Source of the DNA: Candidatus Borkfalkia avistercoris
GTDB lineage: Bacteria > Bacillota > Clostridia > Christensenellales > Borkfalkiaceae
Assembly: GCA_019115995.1 (NCBI GenBank)
Contig: DXCL01000006.1
Span: forward strand, 1 to 33,031
DNA: 33,031 nucleotides
Direction: 5' to 3'
Below, one piece after another: positions 7,717-14,157 of the stretch (position 1 is the first letter of the stretch; each line of letters begins with the position of its first letter). Below the pieces are notes generated by a model that was not told where the DNA came from, did not search any database, and saw nothing but the letters and a program-made list of their open reading frames with translations. The position numbers and the translations under genes are program-made.

Positions 7717-7739
7717 TCTTAATATGCGCAAAATTAAGA
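7717..7739. promoter_or_regulatory. Inverted repeat upstream of the XRE regulator
   Basis: TCTTAAT and ATTAAGA are 7-bp arms nine bases apart. Related AAGATTA/AAGATTTA words recur at about 7693 and 7755. On the minus strand a TATAAT (7739-7744) with a poor -35 (TTTGTA at 7762-7767) abuts the repeat. This fits an operator for the XRE protein, but the promoter itself is weakly supported. Confidence 0.4.
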
Positions 7740-7770
7740 TTATAAAGCTTATTTTAAGATTTACAAACAA

Positions 7771-7807
7771 TAAAAAGCGCCCGCGCGCATTTTTTGCGCG
7801 CGGGTGC
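7771..7807 (-). terminator. Terminator of the radical-SAM/DUF4130 operon
   Basis: A stem of about 13 bp (7777-7789 with 7795-7807, one G-U pair) has a 5-base T loop. On the minus strand it is followed by TTTTTATTG, directly after the stop codon of the DUF4130 gene. Confidence 0.85.
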
Positions 7808-7813
7808 CGTCGT

Positions 7814-8542
7814 TCAGTTCTTTTCCGGCATGAATTTCCAATAGCGCACGGGCATGTAGCCCTTCATCTGTTTTTCGTGCGGGCGGGAGGGGATGTTCAC
7901 GGAACGGTAATACTCCTTCCACAGATCCTGAAACGCGGTTTCGCAGTCGGAAAGGGAAATGCTCACCGTATCGTCCGTTTCGGCGATCACGCATTCCTTT
8001 CCGTTATAGAGCGCCGCTTTTTTGCGTGCGGTGTCGTGGATCATGAAGGGCTGGGAAGGCAGCCGTGCGATGAAGTGAGGCAGGATCAGCTCCAAAATGT
8101 CGTTATCGGGCGAAAAGGGGGCGTAGTAAATGCCGCCCTTTCCCTCCATAAAGCGCAAAAATCCCGTAAAACGGTGCGCTTCGAGGGTCACTTTTTTCTT
8201 TTCCTCCCGCGCGGCGATCACTGCGGGGTGAGAGAGCATATCGCCCACGGGCGCTTTTCTGCGTATGATGAGCCGTATATATTCGAGCGCGGTCTGCTCC
8301 TTCGTTTCCGATCCGCGCCGAAGCAGGAGGGAAACGTCTTTCAGGGAGCGCGGCGCATATTCCGCCAATTTTTTCCTGACCCGCGCGCACTTTTTTTCGT
8401 CCGTCTGCGTCACGATCACGGTGCTGTCCATCGGCAGCTGTACCGTGCGGGAGGAGGTAACAACGCAGTCTTTGTCCGTACAGGCGGAAAATACGGCGGT
8501 ATAAAAACAATCTTCGCTTCCGTCGGTGATGTATACGTTCAT
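7814..8542 (-). CDS. DUF4130 protein, partner of the DNA-metabolism radical SAM enzyme
   Basis: This 242-residue protein matches the TIGR03915/DUF4130 family, annotated as a probable DNA metabolism protein and nearly always next to a radical SAM protein of the TIGR03916 type. Recognisable features are the N-terminal YITDGSEDCFYTAVFSA, the central VTLEAHRFTGFLRFMEG followed by YYAPFSPDNDILELILPHF, and the C-terminal WKEYYRSVNIPSRPHEKQMKGYMPVRYWKFMPE. In some genomes the family is fused to a uracil-DNA-glycosylase-like domain; no such domain is present here. The ATG overlaps the stop of the radical SAM gene by four bases (ATGA), so the two proteins are made together. The biochemical role is unknown. 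Confidence 0.85.
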   Translation of the reverse strand: MNVYITDGSEDCFYTAVFSACTDKDCVVTSSRTVQLPMDSTVIVTQTDEKKCARVRKKLAEYAPRSLKDVSLLLRRGSETKEQTALEYIRLIIRRKAPVGDMLSHPAVIAAREEKKKVTLEAHRFTGFLRFMEGKGGIYYAPFSPDNDILELILPHFIARLPSQPFMIHDTARKKAALYNGKECVIAETDDTVSISLSDCETAFQDLWKEYYRSVNIPSRPHEKQMKGYMPVRYWKFMPEKN

Positions 8543-9798
8543 AACTGCCCCGTAAGCGCGGAAATGGAAACCTCCGGCGCGGAGAAAAGGGAAAGCTGTT
8601 CGTAGCGTTCGCTCTTTTCTTCCAGCATGAGCATGGTTTTTACCGCGGATATGTTTTCGCTCCCGTAGAACTTTCCGCCGCAGGTGATAAAGTGTTTTGC
8701 GCGTTTTAAAACGATGCGCATTTTTGCGAGGTCGTCAAAATCCAAAGCCGCGTACTTTCTCGCCTTTATGATCTTATACGCCCCCAGCGTGCCGATGCCG
8801 GGCACTCGCAAAAGCGCTTCGAGCGGCGCCTTGTTGATTTCGACGGGAAAGAGCTGCATGTTTTTGAGCGCCCAGGCGCATTTGGGGTCGTATTCTTCGG
8901 GCAGGTTTTCGTTTTCTCCCGCGATCTCCTCGGCGGAAAATCCGTAAAAGCGCATCAGCCAATCCGCCTGATAAAGCCTGTGCTCGCGCAAAAGCCCCGC
9001 GCATCGGTCGGGGAGCAGGGAGTGGCGCACGACGGGGATATAGGAGGAGAAATATACCCTTTTGAGGGAAAAGCGGCGGTACATCGCCTGGCTCAGCTTC
9101 AGGATCTGCCCGTCCGATTCGGGGGAAGCGCCCACGATGAGCTGGGTCGTCTGGCCGGCGGGCAGAAACATTTTGCGGTGTTTTGCCTTTTCTTCTTTGA
9201 CGGCCGCCTTTTCGAGGGCGAGCTGCTTCATGGGTTGCAAAACGCCCTCTTTGCTCTTTTGCGGCGCCAAAAGCCGCAGGCTCTTTTCGGAGGGGAGCTC
9301 CACGTTGAAGCTCATGCGGTCGACGTAGAGCCCCGCGCGGGAGATGAGGGATCTGTCCGCTTGCGGTATGCCTTTCAGGTGGATATATCCGTTGAATCTG
9401 TAAACCTTGCGCAGCTTGATCACCGTATCGAGCATTTTTTCCATGGTCGCGTCGGGCGAGCCTTCCACGGCGGAGGAGAGGAACAGCCCCTCGATGTAGT
9501 TGCGTTTATAAAAAGCGAGCGTGAGCTCGCAGATCTCGTCGGGGGTGGCGGAGGCGCGCGGCACGTCCGCTTCGGCACGGTTGGGGCAGTACAGGCAGTT
9601 GTACACGCAGCGGTTGCTCAGGAGGATCTTCAAGAGAGATACGCACCGCCCGTCAGGAGTAAAGGAATGGCAGATCCCCGCGGGGCTCGCGTTCCCCGTG
9701 CCTCCCTTAACGTTTGTCCGCCGCGAGCCGGAGGAGGAACAGGATACGTCGTACTTTGCGCTTTCCGTAAGAATTTTCAGCCGTTCGGCGTCTATCAT
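8539..9798 (-). CDS. Radical SAM protein of the putative DNA repair/modification type
   Basis: The 419-residue protein carries the radical SAM cluster motif CVYNCLYC (C64, C68, C71), which binds a 4Fe-4S cluster and S-adenosylmethionine. The N-terminus YDVSCSSSGSRR and the block RIGTHE-like replaced here by GGTGNASPAGICHSFTPDG fit TIGR03916 members. The C-terminal KAPLEALLRVPGIGTLGAYKII is a helix-hairpin-helix, a DNA-binding element. The ATG at 9798 is preferred because GGGAGG lies eleven bases upstream and it follows a consensus promoter; a longer reading would run through the promoter. It is the first gene of a two-gene operon. A LexA-like box overlaps the -35, suggesting SOS control. Substrate unknown. 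Confidence 0.88.
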   Translation of the reverse strand: MIDAERLKILTESAKYDVSCSSSGSRRTNVKGGTGNASPAGICHSFTPDGRCVSLLKILLSNRCVYNCLYCPNRAEADVPRASATPDEICELTLAFYKRNYIEGLFLSSAVEGSPDATMEKMLDTVIKLRKVYRFNGYIHLKGIPQADRSLISRAGLYVDRMSFNVELPSEKSLRLLAPQKSKEGVLQPMKQLALEKAAVKEEKAKHRKMFLPAGQTTQLIVGASPESDGQILKLSQAMYRRFSLKRVYFSSYIPVVRHSLLPDRCAGLLREHRLYQADWLMRFYGFSAEEIAGENENLPEEYDPKCAWALKNMQLFPVEINKAPLEALLRVPGIGTLGAYKIIKARKYAALDFDDLAKMRIVLKRAKHFITCGGKFYGSENISAVKTMLMLEEKSERYEQLSLFSAPEVSISALTGQL

Positions 9799-9837
9799 AT
9801 CCGAATTTTCCTCCCTCGTTTTTTGGTTTGCATACTC

Positions 9838-9866
9838 ATTATACCGCCGCGCGTTCAAAAAGTCAA
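9838..9866 (-). promoter_or_regulatory. Promoter of the radical-SAM operon
   Basis: On the minus strand TTGACT (9861-9866) and TATAAT (9838-9843) are 17 bases apart. The start codon is 39 bases beyond the -10. Confidence 0.85.
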
Positions 9867-9877
9867 ACATTTGTTCG
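9864..9877. promoter_or_regulatory. LexA/SOS-like box overlapping the -35
   Basis: On the minus strand the sequence reads CGAACAAATGTTTG. The Bacillota LexA consensus CGAACRNRYGTTYC is met at 13 of 14 positions, failing only at the last base. It overlaps the -35 hexamer of the radical-SAM promoter by three bases, the place expected for repression. Almost the same 14-mer recurs at 19709-19722. Confidence 0.65.
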
Positions 9878-9909
9878 TGTTTTTTGAAGGTAAAAAATGC
9901 TGTTTTCAC

Positions 9910-9939
9910 TTGTTTTTCATCTCGCGATAGTGTTATAAT
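9910..9939 (+). promoter_or_regulatory. Likely promoter of the two-component operon
   Basis: TTGTTT (9910-9915) and TATAAT (9934-9939) are 18 bases apart. A second TATAAT at 9953-9958 lacks a good -35. Both precede the response regulator start at 9990. The promoter is divergent from that of the radical-SAM operon, 43 bases away. Confidence 0.6.
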
Positions 9940-9989
9940 AATAAACACCGTATATAATGGCTGTGTACGATTATCGGGAGGATAAAAAG

Positions 9990-10655
9990 ATGAAAGTTTT
10001 GATCGTGGACGACGAAGAGATGATCCGCAACGTGCTCAAAGAGTATGTGGAATTCGAAGGCAATGAGGCATACGAGGCGTCCGACGGTATTCAGGCGGTC
10101 AAAATGTGCAGAGATAACGACTACGACATTATTTTGATGGACGTTATGATGCCCGCCCTCGACGGGTTTTCCGCCGTCAAGGAGATCCATAAGATCAAGG
10201 ATATACCCGTCATCATGCTCTCCGCGCGCGGCGAAGAGTATGACAAGTTGTTCGGCTTCGAGGTGGGCGCGGACGACTATGTGACCAAGCCTTTCTCTCC
10301 GAAGGAAGTGATGGCGCGCATCGCGGCGGTGACCAAGAGGCATAAGGCGGGCGCGGCGTCGCGCGAGACGCTAAAATTCGAGGGGCTGGAAATCGACATG
10401 AAGGGGCGCAACGTATACGTAGACGGCGAAAAGCTGGAACTTACGCCCAAGGAATACGAGCTGCTGTTCTACCTCGTAAAGAACAACGGCATCGCGCTTT
10501 CGCGCGAAAAACTGCTTTCCGACGTTTGGGGCTTCGACTTTTACGGAGACGACCGCACGGTGGATACGCACATCAAGATGCTGCGCAGCAGCTTGAAGGA
10601 ATACAGAAAATTTATCGTCACCCTGCGGGGCATGGGGTATAAATTCGAAGCATGA
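9990..10655 (+). CDS. OmpR/PhoB-family response regulator
   Basis: This 221-residue protein has a receiver domain (about residues 1-115) and a winged-helix DNA-binding domain (about 125-221). The acidic pocket VDDEE, the phosphoacceptor D51 (LMDVMMP), S78 and K100 (VTKPFSP) are all in place. The effector domain has LTPKEYELLFYLVKN, DVWGFDFYGDDRTVDTHIKMLR and a terminal RGMGYKFEA. The ATG at 9990 is chosen because GGGAGG is spaced correctly before it and the protein then begins exactly at the receiver domain; a start at 9957 would add eleven residues. It overlaps the histidine kinase gene by four bases. The signal and regulon are unknown. Confidence 0.93.
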   Translation: MKVLIVDDEEMIRNVLKEYVEFEGNEAYEASDGIQAVKMCRDNDYDIILMDVMMPALDGFSAVKEIHKIKDIPVIMLSARGEEYDKLFGFEVGADDYVTKPFSPKEVMARIAAVTKRHKAGAASRETLKFEGLEIDMKGRNVYVDGEKLELTPKEYELLFYLVKNNGIALSREKLLSDVWGFDFYGDDRTVDTHIKMLRSSLKEYRKFIVTLRGMGYKFEA

Positions 10656-12103
10656 AGGGAAAGAGGTTTCGCAGCATCAATTTCATATTGTGGATCAGTT
10701 TTCTGGCATTCGCTGCGTTTATCCTTATTTTGACCTGGGTGTTTCAGACGACGCTTTTGCGGAAATTCTTTACCGACGAGGTGAAGACAGAGCTCGAAGA
10801 CATCGGCGGCGAGGTGTACAGGGGTATTTCCGCCATTCAGAGGCTGGAAAACGCGGATAAAGGCAACGGCATAAACGCGTATATCACGCTCGCTCAGTAC
10901 GATAACCCCGCCATCAATATTTACGTTTTGGACGAGGCCGGAGACTGCATGTATCCCACGGGCATGGGAGACTCTGCGGGGGATTACGGCATCGAGGGAG
11001 TAGACGAGCAGGTCGTTGCCCTCGTTTTCGACGCGCTCGAACAGGCCGGGACGGATAAGGGCGTGATCGTGCGCATCAACGACAACAGTTACGTTTATTC
11101 CGCACGCTTCGCCCGCGCAGATGGGCAGAGCGCCGATACCTACCTGTATATCAGCTATTCCACCGAGCTTTCCGACAATGCGTTCAGCATGATGCAGAGG
11201 GAGCTGATCATGATCGCCGTTATCGTCGTTTTTGTGGCGCTCATCATTTCGGCGCTGCTCTCCATGGAGCTCACCCGCCCGATCGCCCGCTTTACCCGCG
11301 CGGCGCGGCGCATGGCAAAGGGGGATTTTACCGTCGATTTCAAGGGCGCGTACACTTATGCCGAAATGGACGCCCTCGCGGAAACGCTCGACTATGCGAA
11401 GGAAGAGATCGGCAAGAGCGACGCCCTGCAAAAGGAAGTGCTCGCAAACGTTACGCACGATCTGAAAACGCCGCTGACCATGATCAAGGCGTACGCTTCG
11501 ATGATACAGGAGATCTCCGGCGGCGACCCCGAAAAGCGCGCCAAGCATACGCAGGTCATCATAGACGAGTCGGACAGGCTCACGGCGCTCGTCAACGACA
11601 TTCTCAACCTTTCCAAAATACGCTCGGGCATGGACACGCTGAAATTGCAGACGTTCAACCTGTCTGAATTTATCCATACCGTGCTCGAACGCTTCTCCTA
11701 TCTCACCGAAACGCAGGGGTATACCCTTACGAGAGACATCGAAGACGAGCTGTATACCGAAGCGGACATGGAAAAGATCGAACAGGTGGTGTACAACCTC
11801 GTCGGGAACGCGGTCAATTATACGGGAGAGGATAAAAAGATCGCCGTATCTCTCAAAAAAGAGGAGGGCGGCAAGATCCGCTTCTGCGTAAAGAACACGG
11901 GCAAGGGCATTCCGCCCGAAGAGATCGACACCATCTGGGACAGATATTACAGCTCCAACGAGACGCATAAGCGCCCCATAAAGGGGACGGGGCTCGGGCT
12001 CTCCATCGTAAAGACCATTCTCATCAAACACGGCTTCGAATACGGCGTGGAGAGCGAAGTGGGCAAGGGTACCGCCTTTTACGTGCTTTTCCCCGAAAAG
12101 TAG
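10652..12103 (+). CDS. Membrane sensor histidine kinase
   Basis: The 483-residue kinase has a first membrane helix at about residues 11-31, an extracellular sensor region of about 150 residues, and a second helix at about 186-206 followed by a HAMP linker (LTRPIARFTRAARRMAKGDF). The HisKA box NVTHDLKTPL carries the phosphorylated H269. The ATPase domain shows NLVGNAVNYTGE (N box), a G box NTGKGIPPEEIDTIWDRYY and GTGLGLSIVKTI. All catalytic motifs look intact. It should autophosphorylate and pass phosphate to D51 of the adjacent regulator. ATGA coupling to the regulator and a terminator right after show a two-gene operon. The ligand is unknown. Confidence 0.93.
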   Translation: MKGKRFRSINFILWISFLAFAAFILILTWVFQTTLLRKFFTDEVKTELEDIGGEVYRGISAIQRLENADKGNGINAYITLAQYDNPAINIYVLDEAGDCMYPTGMGDSAGDYGIEGVDEQVVALVFDALEQAGTDKGVIVRINDNSYVYSARFARADGQSADTYLYISYSTELSDNAFSMMQRELIMIAVIVVFVALIISALLSMELTRPIARFTRAARRMAKGDFTVDFKGAYTYAEMDALAETLDYAKEEIGKSDALQKEVLANVTHDLKTPLTMIKAYASMIQEISGGDPEKRAKHTQVIIDESDRLTALVNDILNLSKIRSGMDTLKLQTFNLSEFIHTVLERFSYLTETQGYTLTRDIEDELYTEADMEKIEQVVYNLVGNAVNYTGEDKKIAVSLKKEEGGKIRFCVKNTGKGIPPEEIDTIWDRYYSSNETHKRPIKGTGLGLSIVKTILIKHGFEYGVESEVGKGTAFYVLFPEK

Positions 12104-12116
12104 ATTGCATTTTTCC

Positions 12117-12152
12117 GCGCCGCCCGCAACGGGCGGCGCATTTCTTTTTTAA
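12117..12152 (+). terminator. Terminator of the two-component operon
   Basis: GCGCCGCCCG (12117-12126) pairs with CGGGCGGCGC (12130-12139) over a 3-base loop, followed by ATTTCTTTTTT. Confidence 0.88.
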
Positions 12153-12169
12153 ATTTTTTGCAAAAGAGA

Positions 12170-12198
12170 TTGACAGCCTTGCATTTATGTGATACTAT
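12170..12198 (+). promoter_or_regulatory. Promoter of the GntR-ABC operon
   Basis: TTGACA (12170-12175), a 17-base spacer and TACTAT (12193-12198) preceded by TGA give a strong extended -10 promoter. The transcript starts near 12205, about 80 bases before the GntR gene. Confidence 0.85.
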
Positions 12199-12212
12199 GT
12201 AAACAGGAAGCG

Positions 12213-12235
12213 GACGCGTTCGGCGTCTATTTTTT
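12213..12235 (+). promoter_or_regulatory. Short hairpin plus T-run in the GntR operon leader
   Basis: GACGC (12213-12217) pairs with GCGTC (12223-12227) across GTTCG, followed by TATTTTTTA. It resembles a small intrinsic terminator inside the leader, only about ten bases after the predicted transcription start. It may act as an attenuator; the short stem makes this tentative. Confidence 0.4.
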
Positions 12236-12242
12236 ACCGATC

Positions 12243-12268
12243 TATTGTATCAATCTGATAGTACAATA
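12243..12268. promoter_or_regulatory. Inverted repeat, likely GntR operator
   Basis: TATTGTA (12243-12249) and TACAATA (12262-12268) are 7-bp inverted arms, with inner TATCA and TGATA also complementary. The site lies between the promoter and the GntR gene, the usual place for an autoregulatory YtrA-type operator. Confidence 0.5.
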
Positions 12269-12284
12269 AAAGGGCGGCGGCGGT

Positions 12285-12668
12285 ATGAACTTTAAGAACA
12301 ACGAAACGATCTATTCTCAGATCGCGGAATATGTGAAAAAGAAGATATTTTCGGGCGAATATGCCTGCGGCGCCCGCCTGCCCGCCATACGCGATTTTGC
12401 GCAGATCTGCCAGGTCAATCCGAACACGATCGTGCGCGTCTATTTGCAGCTTTCCGAGGAAGGGCTGATCTATACGGACAGTACCAACGGAAAATACGTT
12501 ACGCTCGACGCCGCGTTCGTCAAAAAAAAGAGGGAAGAATTCCTTGAAGGGAAAACAGAACGTCTGGTTACGGAGGTGAAGGAGGCCGGCATGGCGGAGA
12601 AGGAGTTCCTCGACCTTGCGGGCAGGATATACCGCGGCGAAAAGGGCGGCGGGGGAGGAAAAATATGA
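12285..12668 (+). CDS. GntR-family regulator, YtrA subfamily
   Basis: This 127-residue protein has a GntR winged helix at about residues 6-72 (IYSQIAEYVKKKIFSGEYACGARLPAIRDFAQICQVNPNTIVRVYLQLSEEGLIY). The short C-terminal region, predicted to be two helices for dimerisation, is typical of the YtrA subfamily, which controls linked ABC transporters. GGGCGGCGG precedes the ATG. The stop overlaps the ABC ATPase start (ATGA). It most likely represses its own operon through the inverted repeat just upstream. The effector is unknown; in related operons cell-wall stress releases repression. The poly-glycine end (GEKGGGGGKI) partly reflects the overlapping Shine-Dalgarno of the next gene. Confidence 0.9.
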   Translation: MNFKNNETIYSQIAEYVKKKIFSGEYACGARLPAIRDFAQICQVNPNTIVRVYLQLSEEGLIYTDSTNGKYVTLDAAFVKKKREEFLEGKTERLVTEVKEAGMAEKEFLDLAGRIYRGEKGGGGGKI

Positions 12669-13336
12669 GTGAGATGAGGGAATTTTATTTTAAAGACATT
12701 GCAAAGAGCTACGGCAGAAAGCCGGTGCTGCGCGGCGCGGCGGGGCATTTTCCCCGCGGGGCGTTTGTCGGCGTGCTGGGGCTGAACGGGGCGGGCAAGA
12801 CCACTCTGTTCAATATTCTCGGCAATGCGGACAGGGAGTTCGCGGGGGAGGTGTCTTTGCGGGGCGGCGACGTGGCGTACATGCGCACGGAATCCGCTTT
12901 CCCCGCATATATGCGCGTATCCGAACTGCTCGCTTTTTACGCCCGTTTTTATCCGTTCGACGCTGAGGGCGCGAAAGAGCGGCTTGCGAAAGCGGGCGTT
13001 CCCGTAAAGAGCCGCCTTTCTGCGCTGAGCTCGGGAAAGCGCAGGGTCGCGGAATTTATTTTGAATTTCAGTACCCGTTCGCCCGTGCTGCTGCTCGACG
13101 AGCCGCTGACCAATCTCGATCTGAATGCGCGCGACCTCGTGATCAACGCGCTCATCGATTGCTCGCTGGATTCGCGCGTGGTAGCCGTGGCGACGCACGA
13201 GATCTCCGAATTCGAAAACCTGTTCACGCACGTAACGGTGCTCAAAGACGGCGTGCTGAGCAAGCTCGAATATGCGGAAAATATCCGGGAAAAGGGAATG
13301 AGCGTTTCCGAATATTACAGGGAGATGGTATTATGA
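12665..13336 (+). CDS. ABC transporter ATP-binding protein
   Basis: This 223-residue nucleotide-binding subunit has Walker A GLNGAGKTT (39-47), Walker B VLLLDEP (141-147), a D-loop NLD and the switch histidine in ATHEIS. The signature reads LSSGK (121-125) in place of LSGGQ, a divergence also common in YtrB-like ATPases linked to GntR regulators. The Q-loop region (VAYMRTESAFPAYMRVSELL) is likewise atypical. GGGAGG precedes the ATG; a second in-frame ATG nine bases on is possible. It is coupled to the GntR gene before it and the permease after it, each by ATGA. It should power the adjacent permease; substrate unknown. Confidence 0.92.
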   Translation: MSEMREFYFKDIAKSYGRKPVLRGAAGHFPRGAFVGVLGLNGAGKTTLFNILGNADREFAGEVSLRGGDVAYMRTESAFPAYMRVSELLAFYARFYPFDAEGAKERLAKAGVPVKSRLSALSSGKRRVAEFILNFSTRSPVLLLDEPLTNLDLNARDLVINALIDCSLDSRVVAVATHEISEFENLFTHVTVLKDGVLSKLEYAENIREKGMSVSEYYREMVL

Positions 13337-14157
13337 TCGGAAAAGTGTTTTTGACCGAATCGGGGCGCATGCGCAAAACGGGGGCGGCGGCGCTCGCCCT
13401 GTGCGCGGGCGCGATGCTCGTATGCGGGTTGATTTCCGTCGGATCGGCGGCGCGCGCCGAGCTCTGCGCGCGCATCGCGTTCGGCATAACCGTCGTGTTG
13501 AGCTATGCGGTGCCGCTGTTCTTTCTCGCCTATACCTTCTGGAACGAGCGCTACGGCTATTTCCGCATCGCGGGCGTGCAGGACAAAGACGTCTGCGGCG
13601 GGCGGCTCCTTGCTCTGTTCGTATGGACGGCGGCGTTTCTGGCGGCGGAAATGCTGCTTGCTACCCTGTTCGACGCGCTGTTTTTTATCGGGCGCGAACA
13701 GGTGCGCAACGTTGTGCCGCAGGGCTTTTTTATGCTTTCGCTCCGTGCGCACGGCGCGGAGAGACTGCTGTTTGCGGCGTCTGCGGCGGTTTCGATGTGC
13801 CTCGTTTATTACTGCTACGACGCGGTAAAGTGCGCCGTAAAAAGGCCGACCTCTTACGGCGGCAAAACGGCGGCGGCAGTGATCGCGATCGCGCTCATAT
13901 TGCTTTATCAGATCGCGGCGTTCTTTTTCTGGCAGGGCAGCGCGGCGGCGGATCTTTCCCTCCTCGCCTCGCCCGATTCCGTTATCCCGCTGTACTTCGG
14001 GGCGTACAGGAACGCTTCGGACGCGGTCAAAGACTATCACGCCTTTGCCGCCCCCGTTCTGAACGTGCTTTTTATCGCGGCGGAAGGGCTGTTCGTACTG
14101 GCGTGCGTGTTTTTCAAAAAATGGAAGGGGAGGTGTTACAATGAGATCGGGTCGTAA
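13333..14157 (+). CDS. ABC-2-type membrane permease
   Basis: The 274-residue protein has about six hydrophobic segments (near residues 18-37, 43-64, 92-117, 143-163, 181-202 and 238-262), consistent with the membrane half of an ABC-2-type transporter. The start at 13333 overlaps the ATPase stop (ATGA) and gives a short cytoplasmic N-terminus MIGKVFLTESGRM before the first helix. A longer upstream reading overlaps the ATPase gene and is rejected. No family-specific motif stands out, so the assignment rests on topology and position. It overlaps the next gene by 17 bases. Confidence 0.75.
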   Translation: MIGKVFLTESGRMRKTGAAALALCAGAMLVCGLISVGSAARAELCARIAFGITVVLSYAVPLFFLAYTFWNERYGYFRIAGVQDKDVCGGRLLALFVWTAAFLAAEMLLATLFDALFFIGREQVRNVVPQGFFMLSLRAHGAERLLFAASAAVSMCLVYYCYDAVKCAVKRPTSYGGKTAAAVIAIALILLYQIAAFFFWQGSAAADLSLLASPDSVIPLYFGAYRNASDAVKDYHAFAAPVLNVLFIAAEGLFVLACVFFKKWKGRCYNEIGS

